From Thermoplasmatota archaeon (GTDB lineage: Archaea > Thermoplasmatota > Penumbrarchaeia > Penumbrarchaeales > Penumbrarchaeaceae), in assembly GCA_030600725.1 (NCBI GenBank), contig JAUVLN010000090.1:1-7799 (forward strand): DNA of 7,799 bases, written 5' to 3'. A model generated the notes under the pieces. It saw only the letters and a list, made by a program, of their open reading frames with translations. It ran no database searches and was not told the origin of the DNA. Within the stretch, counting starts at the first letter, position 1. Each line of letters begins with the position of its first letter. The position numbers were made by a program, and so were the translations under genes. This document shows positions 1 to 7,500 of this stretch, in pieces.

Positions 1-306
1 AATGATTATCTCAAGGGCGCTGTCATCGTCGAACTGACCTGTTGTCAACCCCCACACCCGCGTGCCGAACTTATCGGATATCCAATCAACGTGGTAGTCC
101 CCTGACCTGTATTCTGCAGAGACCACATAACCGTCGTAGGACCCGAACAGTATCTCCATTCGACCGTCGTCGTCCACGTCCTCGCAGATTATCGACCCGA
201 ACCTGCCTATCCCCGAGGTGAGGTCCGACGGCTCCACCTCGGCGGATGCCGTTGTAAGCAACAAGGGGACTATAAGAACCGCCGTCAATACAAGCGCCCA
301 TCTCAT
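1..306 (-). CDS. 5' part of a secreted FG-GAP/VCBS-like beta-propeller protein (cut by the window edge)
   Basis: From an ATG at 306 the frame runs open for 102 codons to base 1, so only the N-terminal part is seen. It begins 'MRWALVLTAVLIVPLLL', followed by TASA and EVEPSD, a clear signal peptide with likely cleavage near residue 24. The mature part shows two FG-GAP/VCBS-type blade elements: 'CEDVDDGRMEILFGSYDG' (about 41-58) and 'GQFDDDSALEIII' (90-102). These Asp-rich turns before a hydrophobic strand resemble the calcium-binding loops of integrin-alpha-like propellers. The 'FGSYDG' string is also found in PQQ propeller A, so a mixed or PQQ-related fold remains possible. The ATG directly follows the WD40 stop (TAGATG), with a GGGAGGAGGGG ribosome binding site, so it is very probably translated with the WD40 gene. 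A start at 301 lies in another frame and gives a non-protein-like product. A C-terminal anchor cannot be checked here. Confidence 0.82.
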   Translation of the reverse strand, partial: MRWALVLTAVLIVPLLLTTASAEVEPSDLTSGIGRFGSIICEDVDDDGRMEILFGSYDGYVVSAEYRSGDYHVDWISDKFGTRVWGLTTGQFDDDSALEIII

Positions 307-1500
307 CTAGCCCCTCCTCCCTTTGATCCTGTTGATAACGGGCCGATAGAGAAGCGCCATGAACAGTATGGAGAGAACCATCATGGCGGAGACGGTGGCG
401 ATCCAGATGCCTCCGTTTCCCGACTCCTCCGGCACCTCTCCCCCGAAACGATAGAGTATCACCGTATGCGACTTACCAAGCCCCGAGGCGAGGCATCTCC
501 CGTCAGGGGACCACCTGGAGTGCATCACCATCGCGTGCTGCTCCACGCCGTCCTTGAACACCTTGAGGTCCGTCCCGGTCTCCAGGTCCTTGATATCGAG
601 GGTGAGGTCAACGCCGGAGATGGCGGCGATCTCTCCGTTGGGATGTATGTCAACTCCCCTTACGCAGTTGTGGTCCCCCCAGCTTGTCCGCTCTTCCCCT
701 GTGGTCGTGTTCCAGGTCTTGATCTTGTAATCCCGGGAGCCGCTGATCAATATCGAATCGTCCGGGCTCCAGTCCAGGTCGAGCACTCCGGATGTGTGCC
801 CGCTCATGTTCAAAAGGACCTCCGATCCCGGGAACGACCACACGCGAATGGTCCTGTCGTCCGAGCATGTTGCTATCCTGTCCCCTCCGTGGGACCATCT
901 AACGCCAAGCACACCGTCCCTGTGCCCCTTGAGCACCGTGACGGGGAACCCCGTGTTCATGTCCCAGACACGGGTGATGTTCTCCCCCGCGTTCTGGGGT
1001 ATCACCTTGTCCGTGCCGGACCCGGAGGCAAGATACCGTGAGTCGGGGGAGAAGTCCAGGCACAGGATGGAGCCCTCGTGTCCAGGGAGCGTCCATTTCC
1101 TGTCCCAGGTCCCCACGTTGAAAACGACCACCTTGAGGGAGTCGCCCCCCACCGCCAGATATTTCCCATCCGGGGAGAACGCGCATGCACGAAGGGGCAT
1201 CGTTCCATCCGGGGCGAACCCATCGCACCTGGTCTCCTGCGGGTTGAGGTCCAGCACCGTCAGGACCGACCCATCCGATGCGTTCAGGACATAACAGGTA
1301 TTGTCGAAGAAGGTAGCGGCGATGAGCGTCCCGTCCGGGGACCAATCGAGCTTCCAGAAGGTCGCCTCGTCGTCATCCTTTACGAACTCCCACACCTTCT
1401 CCAGCGTCCTTGGGTCCAGATCGTCATCTGCCGAGGATATTGGCAGTATCATGACCATGACGAAAAGGGTCGTTAGCAGCAGGGTAGCCGATCTGATCAT
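307..1500 (-). CDS. Secreted, membrane-anchored seven-bladed WD40 repeat protein
   Basis: A 397-residue WD40 propeller with a signal peptide (about 1-24, likely cut after SSA) and a C-terminal membrane helix (about 364-385) with a basic tail ending GRRG, so the repeats should lie outside the membrane. Blades centre on about 46-77, 102-134, 139-182, 190-222, 233-265, 275-308 and 320-351. Typical WD40 elements are 'FSPDGKYLA', 'GHEGSILCLDFSPD', 'GHRDGVLGVRWSHGGDRIA' with 'SDDRTIRVW', and 'GHTSGVLDLDWSPDDSILI'. Blade three carries an insertion of about ten residues (164-174), blade six is degenerate, and a duplicated-looking 'FAPDGT' segment with two Cys (C92, C106) precedes blade two. Most WD40 proteins are cytosolic scaffolds; a secreted one in a propeller cluster suggests protein interaction at the cell surface. 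The start ATG at 1500 overlaps the previous stop and is preceded by a strong GGAGGAG. The ligand is unknown. Confidence 0.9.
   Translation of the reverse strand: MIRSATLLLTTLFVMVMILPISSADDDLDPRTLEKVWEFVKDDDEATFWKLDWSPDGTLIAATFFDNTCYVLNASDGSVLTVLDLNPQETRCDGFAPDGTMPLRACAFSPDGKYLAVGGDSLKVVVFNVGTWDRKWTLPGHEGSILCLDFSPDSRYLASGSGTDKVIPQNAGENITRVWDMNTGFPVTVLKGHRDGVLGVRWSHGGDRIATCSDDRTIRVWSFPGSEVLLNMSGHTSGVLDLDWSPDDSILISGSRDYKIKTWNTTTGEERTSWGDHNCVRGVDIHPNGEIAAISGVDLTLDIKDLETGTDLKVFKDGVEQHAMVMHSRWSPDGRCLASGLGKSHTVILYRFGGEVPEESGNGGIWIATVSAMMVLSILFMALLYRPVINRIKGRRG
311..321 (-). promoter_or_regulatory. Ribosome binding site of the FG-GAP-like gene, inside the end of the WD40 gene
   Basis: The minus strand reads GGGAGGAGGGG, ending four bases before the ATG at 306. 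The bases also encode the basic GRRG tail of the WD40 protein (AGG AGG GGC), so the anchor's positive residues and the next gene's ribosome site share sequence. It supports the ATG at 306 rather than the out-of-frame ATG at 301. Confidence 0.6.
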
Positions 1501-3122
1501 CGCATCTCCTCCTTCAGCGTCTCCCTCTCGTACCTCATGGACCTGACGAACAGGAGGATCAACAACAGGATCAGAAGGTCGAACGATATTACGGCCCCTG
1601 CTCCCAGGACGTAGGGGATCCGCTTCGCCTCCAGGTCGATCGCCGAACCGACGTCCTCCCCGGTATCCGCCCCCGGCTCCACGATCAACGAGGCCGTTGT
1701 GACCCCATCGGCCATGTCGTTCATCCTGGCCCTGACCGTGACCTCGATGGTGGATCTGGAGGATACAATGGGGGGCACGTAAACAGCATAGAACGCCCCA
1801 TCCCGATCCGTTATTGCCTCGCCCTCGAAGGTCATCTCACCGGCCGAGACCGTGAAATGAATTTGTGATCCCGCTACCCTCTCCTCGTTCTGATCGAAGA
1901 CCGTCAGGTTGATGCCCACCATATCGTCCGATGTGAACTCAACCAGATCCGGGACCATCCTGACCGATAGGCCGATGGGCCGGTTCCCGATGCAGTACAC
2001 TCCCCAATCGCAGGACCCGAAATATATCGATCCGTTGTGCAGGACGGGAGAGCTGTAGATATAGCCCTTGACGGTGTGGTTCCAGAGTATAACGCCGGTG
2101 GTCGCATCCATGCAGTACATATTGTAATCGTCGGACCCGATGTAGAGGGTCCCGTTGTTCAGGACCGGTGAGGACCCGCCCTGGAAATCCCTGGACGCCG
2201 TGGACCAGAAGAGCTCATCCTCCTCTATCATACCGCTTGCATCAGGGTCGTTCACAGGAAGGCACCAGCAGTACTCGAAGGAGCCGAAGTACACCCTATC
2301 ATCGTATATGGAAGGCGACGAGTAGATCGGATATCCTACCTTGAACGTCCAGACGACGGACCCGTTATCAGCATCCAGGGCCCAGAACATATCATCCTCA
2401 CCGCCCCCGAAATATACCCGACCGTTGTGGAGGGCCGCAGATGAGTACAGCTCCACGGTGTTGAAGGTCCATAGGAGTGCCCCATCATCGAGCGATACGC
2501 ATCTGAAGGTTCCATCTATCGAGCCTATGAAGACGAGCCCATTCTCCTCATCGATGGTGGGGGACGCCCAGATGTCGCTCCCGATCGGAGCCTTCCAGAT
2601 GAGGTCGCCGTCGAGTGAGAGGCGGTAGAGGTTCCCGTCGTGGCAGCCGAACAGAATGGAATCCGAATACATATGCGCCGATGAGAATATCTGGGCCCCG
2701 CAGTCATAGGACCATATCTCAACGGGGACATTGTCATCTCCCGGCAGCCGGATACAGTACATCTTTCCGTCCGCAGATCCGAAATATGCCCTGGACCCGT
2801 GGATAAGGGCGGTGGTCTGTACGAGCCCCCCGGTCTTGAACTTCCAGTTCAGGGAACCCGTATCGGGGTCCAGAGAATACATCCATCCGTCATCTGACCC
2901 GATGAGCATTCCGCCATCGTAGAAGCTCGGGGAGGAGAGGACCTGATCGTTCGCCCTGAAGCTCCACCTGAGCTTTCCCTCCGAGGGAAGCTCTCCCTCC
3001 GCGGTTCCTGTATGGATCAGGGAGCCCCTCCACTCGGACCATGATGCTGACTGAGCGGTGATGGAGATCAGGGGGGCGAGAAGGAGAAGAGCGAAGAATA
3101 GATAGAATCCTTTGGACCTCAT
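1497..3122 (-). CDS. Secreted PQQ-like beta-propeller protein B with Ig-like (Big_1-type) domain and C-terminal anchor
   Basis: A 541-residue relative of propeller A. The signal peptide is about residues 1-26. Eight blades start at the Trp residues near 53, 93, 137, 176, 218, 258, 306 and 347; blade six carries an insertion around 289-303. An N-terminal 'WSEWRGS' (28-34) matches the 'WTSFRGD' ring-closing segment of propeller A. Unlike A, it has an extra domain at about 385-482 with the invasin/intimin Ig-like pattern: 'NLTVFDQNEERV', 'IHFTVSAGEM', 'AITDRDGAFYAVY'. A short linker, a membrane helix at about 503-527 and a charged cytosolic tail follow. The Ig domain would lift the propeller off the membrane. 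The likely role is binding or scaffolding outside the cell; no catalytic residues are recognised. Its TGA stop overlaps the next gene's ATG (ATGA), and it lies 62 bases after propeller A. The fold assignment is secure; the function is not known. Confidence 0.92.
   Translation of the reverse strand: MRSKGFYLFFALLLLAPLISITAQSASWSEWRGSLIHTGTAEGELPSEGKLRWSFRANDQVLSSPSFYDGGMLIGSDDGWMYSLDPDTGSLNWKFKTGGLVQTTALIHGSRAYFGSADGKMYCIRLPGDDNVPVEIWSYDCGAQIFSSAHMYSDSILFGCHDGNLYRLSLDGDLIWKAPIGSDIWASPTIDEENGLVFIGSIDGTFRCVSLDDGALLWTFNTVELYSSAALHNGRVYFGGGEDDMFWALDADNGSVVWTFKVGYPIYSSPSIYDDRVYFGSFEYCWCLPVNDPDASGMIEEDELFWSTASRDFQGGSSPVLNNGTLYIGSDDYNMYCMDATTGVILWNHTVKGYIYSSPVLHNGSIYFGSCDWGVYCIGNRPIGLSVRMVPDLVEFTSDDMVGINLTVFDQNEERVAGSQIHFTVSAGEMTFEGEAITDRDGAFYAVYVPPIVSSRSTIEVTVRARMNDMADGVTTASLIVEPGADTGEDVGSAIDLEAKRIPYVLGAGAVISFDLLILLLILLFVRSMRYERETLKEEMR
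1506..1512 (-). promoter_or_regulatory. Ribosome binding site of the WD40 gene, inside the end of propeller B
   Basis: The minus strand reads GGAGGAG, five bases before the ATG at 1500. It is formed by the codons for the last residues of propeller B (the KEEMR tail). With the four-base ATGA overlap this points to translational coupling and fixes the WD40 start. Confidence 0.65.
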
Positions 3123-3126
3123 GGTA

Positions 3127-3133
3127 CACCCCT
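3127..3133 (-). promoter_or_regulatory. Ribosome binding site of PQQ propeller B
   Basis: The minus strand reads AGGGGTG, four bases before the ATG at 3122. It is an imperfect but usable Shine-Dalgarno match, and the signal peptide beginning directly at this ATG supports the start. Confidence 0.5.
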
Positions 3134-3172
3134 AACGGTTGGAATCCCCCTGCCTTAAGTGGTTTTCTTACT

Positions 3173-3180
3173 TGATTAAA
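3173..3180 (-). promoter_or_regulatory. Weak candidate TATA box in the gap before PQQ propeller B
   Basis: The 62-base gap is the longest between genes in the window and is AT-rich at its upstream end. The minus strand reads TTTAATCA, an imperfect TATA match; a start about 25 bases on (near 3150) would leave a leader of roughly 28 bases that includes the AGGGGTG ribosome binding site. This could give propeller B, WD40 and the next gene their own transcript. There is no T-rich run in the gap that would suggest termination of the upstream message. Confidence 0.25.
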
Positions 3181-3184
3181 CTTA

Positions 3185-4477
3185 TTATCTGGATCTTCTA
3201 ATCTTTCTCATACCAAGGAGGAAGAGAATGGCTATGCTTACGTAGATCATCGTCTTGAGCGCCAGAACGGCGAACAGGAACTCCAGCCTCCTGGGCTCGG
3301 GATCATCCTCATCATCCACTGGCTCAATGGTTACCTCCTCTGAGCCTATCCTCCTGACGTAGCCGTTGGTGTCCCCGAAGAAGATGGAGCCGTTATAGTA
3401 GGCAGGTGATGTTCCATCCGTGTCCCCCATCTCGAAGGAGCGGTTCACGGAGCCGTCGGTCCTGTCGAGGATCATCAACCCCTGGTCATATGTTACCAGG
3501 ACCGTGTCGTCCAGCAGGATAGGAGAGGATTCCATTCTGTCCATGCCCATATTCCGCTCCCATATCGGGGTACCGTTCACGGCGTTGAAACAATACAGGA
3601 TCCCATTGTCACATCCCACCACAACGACGTCCCCGTCCACAGCAGGAGAGGATGATATGCCGTCGCCAAGGGATCGGTTCCAGGAGAGATCTCCGGTATC
3701 GGCATCGAGACAGTAGAGGTTCCCGTCGTAGGAGCCGAAATATACCATGGCGTCCGACACGGCCGGGGACGAGGGGATGTAATCCGCTTGATAACTCCAG
3801 GTCTCCCTGCCGTTGAGAATGTCCACACATCTGAGCAGGCCGTCGCAGGAGCCGAAGAATATGTTTCCATTGTGATAGGATGGGGAGGTGTGGACCCAGC
3901 CGGAGCATCCTATGAACTTCCAGTGCTGCTCTCCTGTGAGCTCGTCCAGGCAGTAGACGCTGTCGTCGTACGACCCGAAAACCACCCTACCGTCCACCAC
4001 AAGAGGGGACGACCTGATATCTCCCCCTGTCCCGCTCTGCCACACCCATTTCACCGTCCCGTTCGTGGCGTGGATGGCCTTTACCATTCCGGTATTATCC
4101 GCTGCTATGATCAAACCCGTATCTGGGGAGTATGTGGGCGTTGCCTCGATGGGGCCGCCCATCCTGTGGGTCCACAGGATATCGCAGGCTGCGGGGTCGA
4201 GATTGTACAACGTCCCGTTCACGGTTCCGAACAGGACCCCCCATGGCCCCACGGAGAAGGAGCTCGATATTGTGGAATCCGCCCTGAACTCCCACAGAAG
4301 CTCAAGTTCATTGGACCCATTATACAGGGTCTCGTTACTGTAGCCGCTGTTCTCGATGTCCCCGCGAAATGAGGTCCAGCCCTCATCCGCAGATACCAAT
4401 GATAAAGGAAGGAGGATGAGGGATATGGAAAGGATCAGAACGATCCGTACCACACTGGACCTTTCTACACTTCCCAT
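3185..4477 (-). CDS. Secreted, membrane-anchored eight-bladed PQQ-like (BamB-type) beta-propeller protein A
   Basis: Surface protein of 430 residues. Residues 1-30 are a signal peptide (hydrophobic core 11-28, likely cut after VSA, no lipobox Cys). Eight PQQ-like blades start near residues 62, 102, 146, 186, 227, 266, 306 and 347, each following the pattern W, then SSP, then FGS-DG, then YCLD, then TG, then W. The last blade lacks its final strand; the N-terminal 'WTSFRGD' segment (34-40) probably closes the ring. An acidic linker (about 381-395) leads to a membrane helix at about 399-421 and a basic tail, so the propeller faces outward. BamB-like propellers are usually protein-binding scaffolds; the enzyme-type cofactor features of quinoprotein dehydrogenases are not evident, so a catalytic role is unlikely. 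It has eight N-x-S/T sequons and eight cysteines. It lies 41 bases after the permease stop and ends in tandem TAA TAA. The binding partner is unknown. Confidence 0.92.
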   Translation of the reverse strand: MGSVERSSVVRIVLILSISLILLPLSLVSADEGWTSFRGDIENSGYSNETLYNGSNELELLWEFRADSTISSSFSVGPWGVLFGTVNGTLYNLDPAACDILWTHRMGGPIEATPTYSPDTGLIIAADNTGMVKAIHATNGTVKWVWQSGTGGDIRSSPLVVDGRVVFGSYDDSVYCLDELTGEQHWKFIGCSGWVHTSPSYHNGNIFFGSCDGLLRCVDILNGRETWSYQADYIPSSPAVSDAMVYFGSYDGNLYCLDADTGDLSWNRSLGDGISSSPAVDGDVVVVGCDNGILYCFNAVNGTPIWERNMGMDRMESSPILLDDTVLVTYDQGLMILDRTDGSVNRSFEMGDTDGTSPAYYNGSIFFGDTNGYVRRIGSEEVTIEPVDDEDDPEPRRLEFLFAVLALKTMIYVSIAILFLLGMRKIRRSR

Positions 4478-4485
4478 ATCACCTC
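4478..4485 (-). promoter_or_regulatory. Ribosome binding site of PQQ propeller A
   Basis: The minus strand reads GAGGTGAT directly before the ATG at 4477, a full match to the 16S rRNA 3' end although very close to the start codon. The ATG at 4487 just upstream is followed two codons later by TGA, so the start at 4477 is preferred. The rest of the 41-base gap (4486-4518) begins with TAA directly after the permease TGA; I see no other clear signal in it. Confidence 0.6.
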
Positions 4486-4518
4486 ATTGTCGCTCAAGGT
4501 TTGAAAGCTTATCGATTA

Positions 4519-7500
4519 TCATGCTACCCTTCTGATAAGGAGGGAATATCCCCTCAGAACCCAGAAGGCGGAGGAGAGGCTGACAAGTATCGAGACGCCC
4601 ATGAAGGCGAGGGAGATCCCGATGACGGGGGAGATGAGACCGGATGGCCAAACCTCCATGGATGCCGAGAGGACGATGGCGGCTATCGTCGATCCCACCA
4701 GGGCCCCCGCTGTTGCCAGCAGGAATACTATGAGGTTCTCAAGGAAGAAGTACTGTACCGCCCTCCTCTTCTTGACCCCTATGGTCCTCAGTAGCTCCAG
4801 TTCCCTCCCGAGCGTTGCCGCCCTGGCGTGTGTGAACACCGCTGCGGAGACCATGGCGACTATCAGGCCCAGGACCAGGAAATCCCGAAATAGGCTTAGG
4901 TAGGAGAGCTCGAAGTGGAGGTTCTCCCTTGCAAGATCGTCGGTCATGGTCACGGTGGGGGAGAGGTTCAAGAACGCGGATACCAGGCCGGAAGAAGCCT
5001 CATCGGGCTCGTCGGAATCCACGAGGAAATAGGTATATGATGCCGTCTCCGGGAACATCGATCGCAGGTTCGTTCCGGACATAACGAAGCTTCCTGTCAG
5101 TATCGAGGGGGACAACACACCTACAACCACCAGTTCAAGGTCGATCCCGTCCTCCGACGTGATCGTGAACGTGTCCCCAAGCCCCTTGAAGTAGATCCAC
5201 TGGAGCGTGTTCTGGTCCACTATTATAGGTATCCTGGTACCGATGGTATCCTCCAGGTCGTCCCAGGCCTGTCGATCAGAGGAAGCATCCCTCTCGATCA
5301 GGGAGAAATTGTACATGTCCGAGGGGGACGTGTATCCCAGGAGCCTTGGCGGGAAGGGGGCGTTTATATTGGAGCACTTGCCCCCTTCGTCGCCCCTTGC
5401 GAGAAGTGGTGCGATGTACTTCATGTCGATATCGGATGTGATCTCATCGAGGTCCCCCGTGAAAGGGGAGTGCGTCTCAATCACCAATTCATATTCCCCT
5501 CCGTATGAGCCGATGTCCGACTCCAGGTCCTCCTCCAGGATGGACCCGATGAAGCCAAGCGATAGTGCAAGGGAGAGGGTCAGTGCGAGGACCGTGATCG
5601 ATACCGGGACCTTCCCCGGCCTTCTCGAGAGGTTGGCGGATACCATCAGGGTGAGATCGCTTGTGCCCCTCACCCCGGTGATGATACGATAGAGAAGAAG
5701 TGCCGAGGAGGATGAGAGAAGTATTGATCCGATCGTGAAGAAAGCGGAGCTCGTCAGCCCCATTTCGGATAGGGATGCCATAACGAGTAGGAAAATACCG
5801 GTGATGATCCCGGCTGCCGATAGTATGTAGAAAATGGGTTTTTTATGGATCCCGGCCTCTATCGATGGATCCTCCCGGTTTATAATTGAGGCAGGGGCCT
5901 TTCCAAGATGCATCCATATCGAAAGCAGGAGAATGGGGACACACAGGATGGCCCCCGCGGAGATGGAGATGACAAGGGAACCAGATGAAAGCGAGAACGG
6001 TACGGAGGCGCTTTCCACCGACCTGGACCAGATCGAATTGATCGCCCGGTTGAGAAGCAGTCCGAGGATCACCCCCAGGCCGGCCCCTGCGGCCGAACCG
6101 ATGAGGATGGAGATCGTCCCCTCCACGGCCCCTATGGTGAGGATCCGCAACCTGGAGAACCCCAGGGCCTTTAACATGGAGTGGTCCCTGGATCTTCTGG
6201 TGGAGATGTCCGTGACCACGGCGGTGAATACCAGAAGCGCCCCGGCGATTATGGCGGATCCGAATGTGAGGAACATCCCGGGGAATATGAGCATCCCCCT
6301 CGAGGAGTCCAATGCACTCTCCCTCACCGGGACGATGGAACCTCCGATGTAGGATAACGTTACCGTGGCGTTGAGGGAATCCCTGATCGCAGCATCTCCA
6401 ACGGATGGGCCCGGATACCAGACAGCCGATGTATCGCCCCCGATCGTTTCCCACAGTTCCCTGGCCTGGTTGAGGGTGATGATTCCCTTGGGAGCGGAGC
6501 CGTACGTCTCCCAGTACAGCTGGTCATCTTCCGAGATATCATTGAGGTCAACCTCGAAGGAGGGATCCCAGTCCAGGCAGGAGTCCACTTCGGTCAACCC
6601 CTCCACCGATGGTATCAGCTCCCCTTCTGCCATTATGCCTTCCTTCGGAAGGATTCCGGCCACTTTCAATGAGATGGTTGTCCCCTCGAACCCCTCGATG
6701 TGGGAGACGGAACGATAGCGAATTTTGATGCCATCCCCCGTTGATGCACCCAGTTTTTCAGCGGTCCAGTTGTCCAGCAGGATCTCGCCATCCTGCAATG
6801 TAACGCCATCGTCGTTTACATCCTTCAGCGATGAGATAGTGCTGATGTCCATCCCCGTGACCACCGAGTAGGAGAGGTCGCTTGACCCGGACAGTGAGTC
6901 GACGAAGTAGGATAGCGTGAAGGAGCCACCATCTGGAAGGGAGTTGATATCGTCGGAATGGAACATCAGGTCGTCGTTCCTGATCAGGATACCCCCGGCT
7001 TCAGGGGAGGGGAGGATCTCGAAGCCTCCATGGGCCCAGGTGAGCCGACCGTCTAGTTCCGCCTCTATTGTTTCCATGTTGTCGGATCCAAGGTTCAAAA
7101 GGACCTTGTTGACCATTCCTATCCTATCTAATCTCTCCTGGAGCAGGGTCAGATCCATTATTGCAATGGGGTCCACCTCATCCCTTGAATCCTCCCGGTA
7201 CCTTCCGATCCCGATGTTGTCGATCACCTCCGATACCGTCAGGTTCAGGGTGATCTCCCCTCCTTCCGTGTACGTCAGCAGGGATCCGGTCCGGCCTGCG
7301 ATGACATTTGTAGTGATCTTCAGCGTGTCCCCTTTCCCGATCCCCTGCTGTGATGCAAGCTCCCGGTTGATGTAGACCTCGTATCTATCGGGGGGGGTGG
7401 GTAGGTCCTTGCTCCCCGCCCGAACGGGCAGGAGGTCCTCTAAGCCTTCCTGTACTCCAAATAACGTTATGGGGTCTCCTTTCTCCGGGAACGCATCCAG

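Noticed and set aside
86..301. Minus-strand frame of 71 codons starting at 301
   Set aside because: It is out of frame with the ATG at 306, which has a good ribosome site, a signal peptide and FG-GAP-like motifs; the 301 product is Arg/Gly-rich and has no fold.
466..1294. Plus-strand open frames at 466-1041 and 794-1294
   Set aside because: They lie antisense to the WD40 gene, whose frame shows a leader, seven blades and an anchor. Their products are Pro/Arg/His-rich without a recognisable fold; codon bias in GC-rich DNA explains the open frames.
3123..3184. Transcription terminator between the two PQQ genes
   Set aside because: The gap has no T-rich run on the coding strand and no convincing stem-loop; only a CTTAAG palindrome is present.
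3788..4372. Plus-strand open frame of 194 codons
   Set aside because: Antisense to PQQ propeller A, whose blade repeats are unmistakable; the product shows no domain.
1497..4477. PQQ-dependent dehydrogenase activity for the two PQQ-like propellers
   Set aside because: The repeats are of the short BamB type; the vicinal Cys pair and extra catalytic segments of quinoprotein dehydrogenases are not seen, so an enzyme name would be unsupported.
4478..4518. Promoter between permease and PQQ propeller A
   Set aside because: There are AT-rich bases just after the permease stop, but no good TATA match, and the distance to the ATG would leave almost no leader. Read-through from the permease is simpler.
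5207..6352. Plus-strand open frames at 5207-5692 and 5834-6352, and a minus-strand frame at 5843-6454
   Set aside because: All are shadows inside the permease gene; they break up helices and FtsX motifs that are clear in the permease frame.
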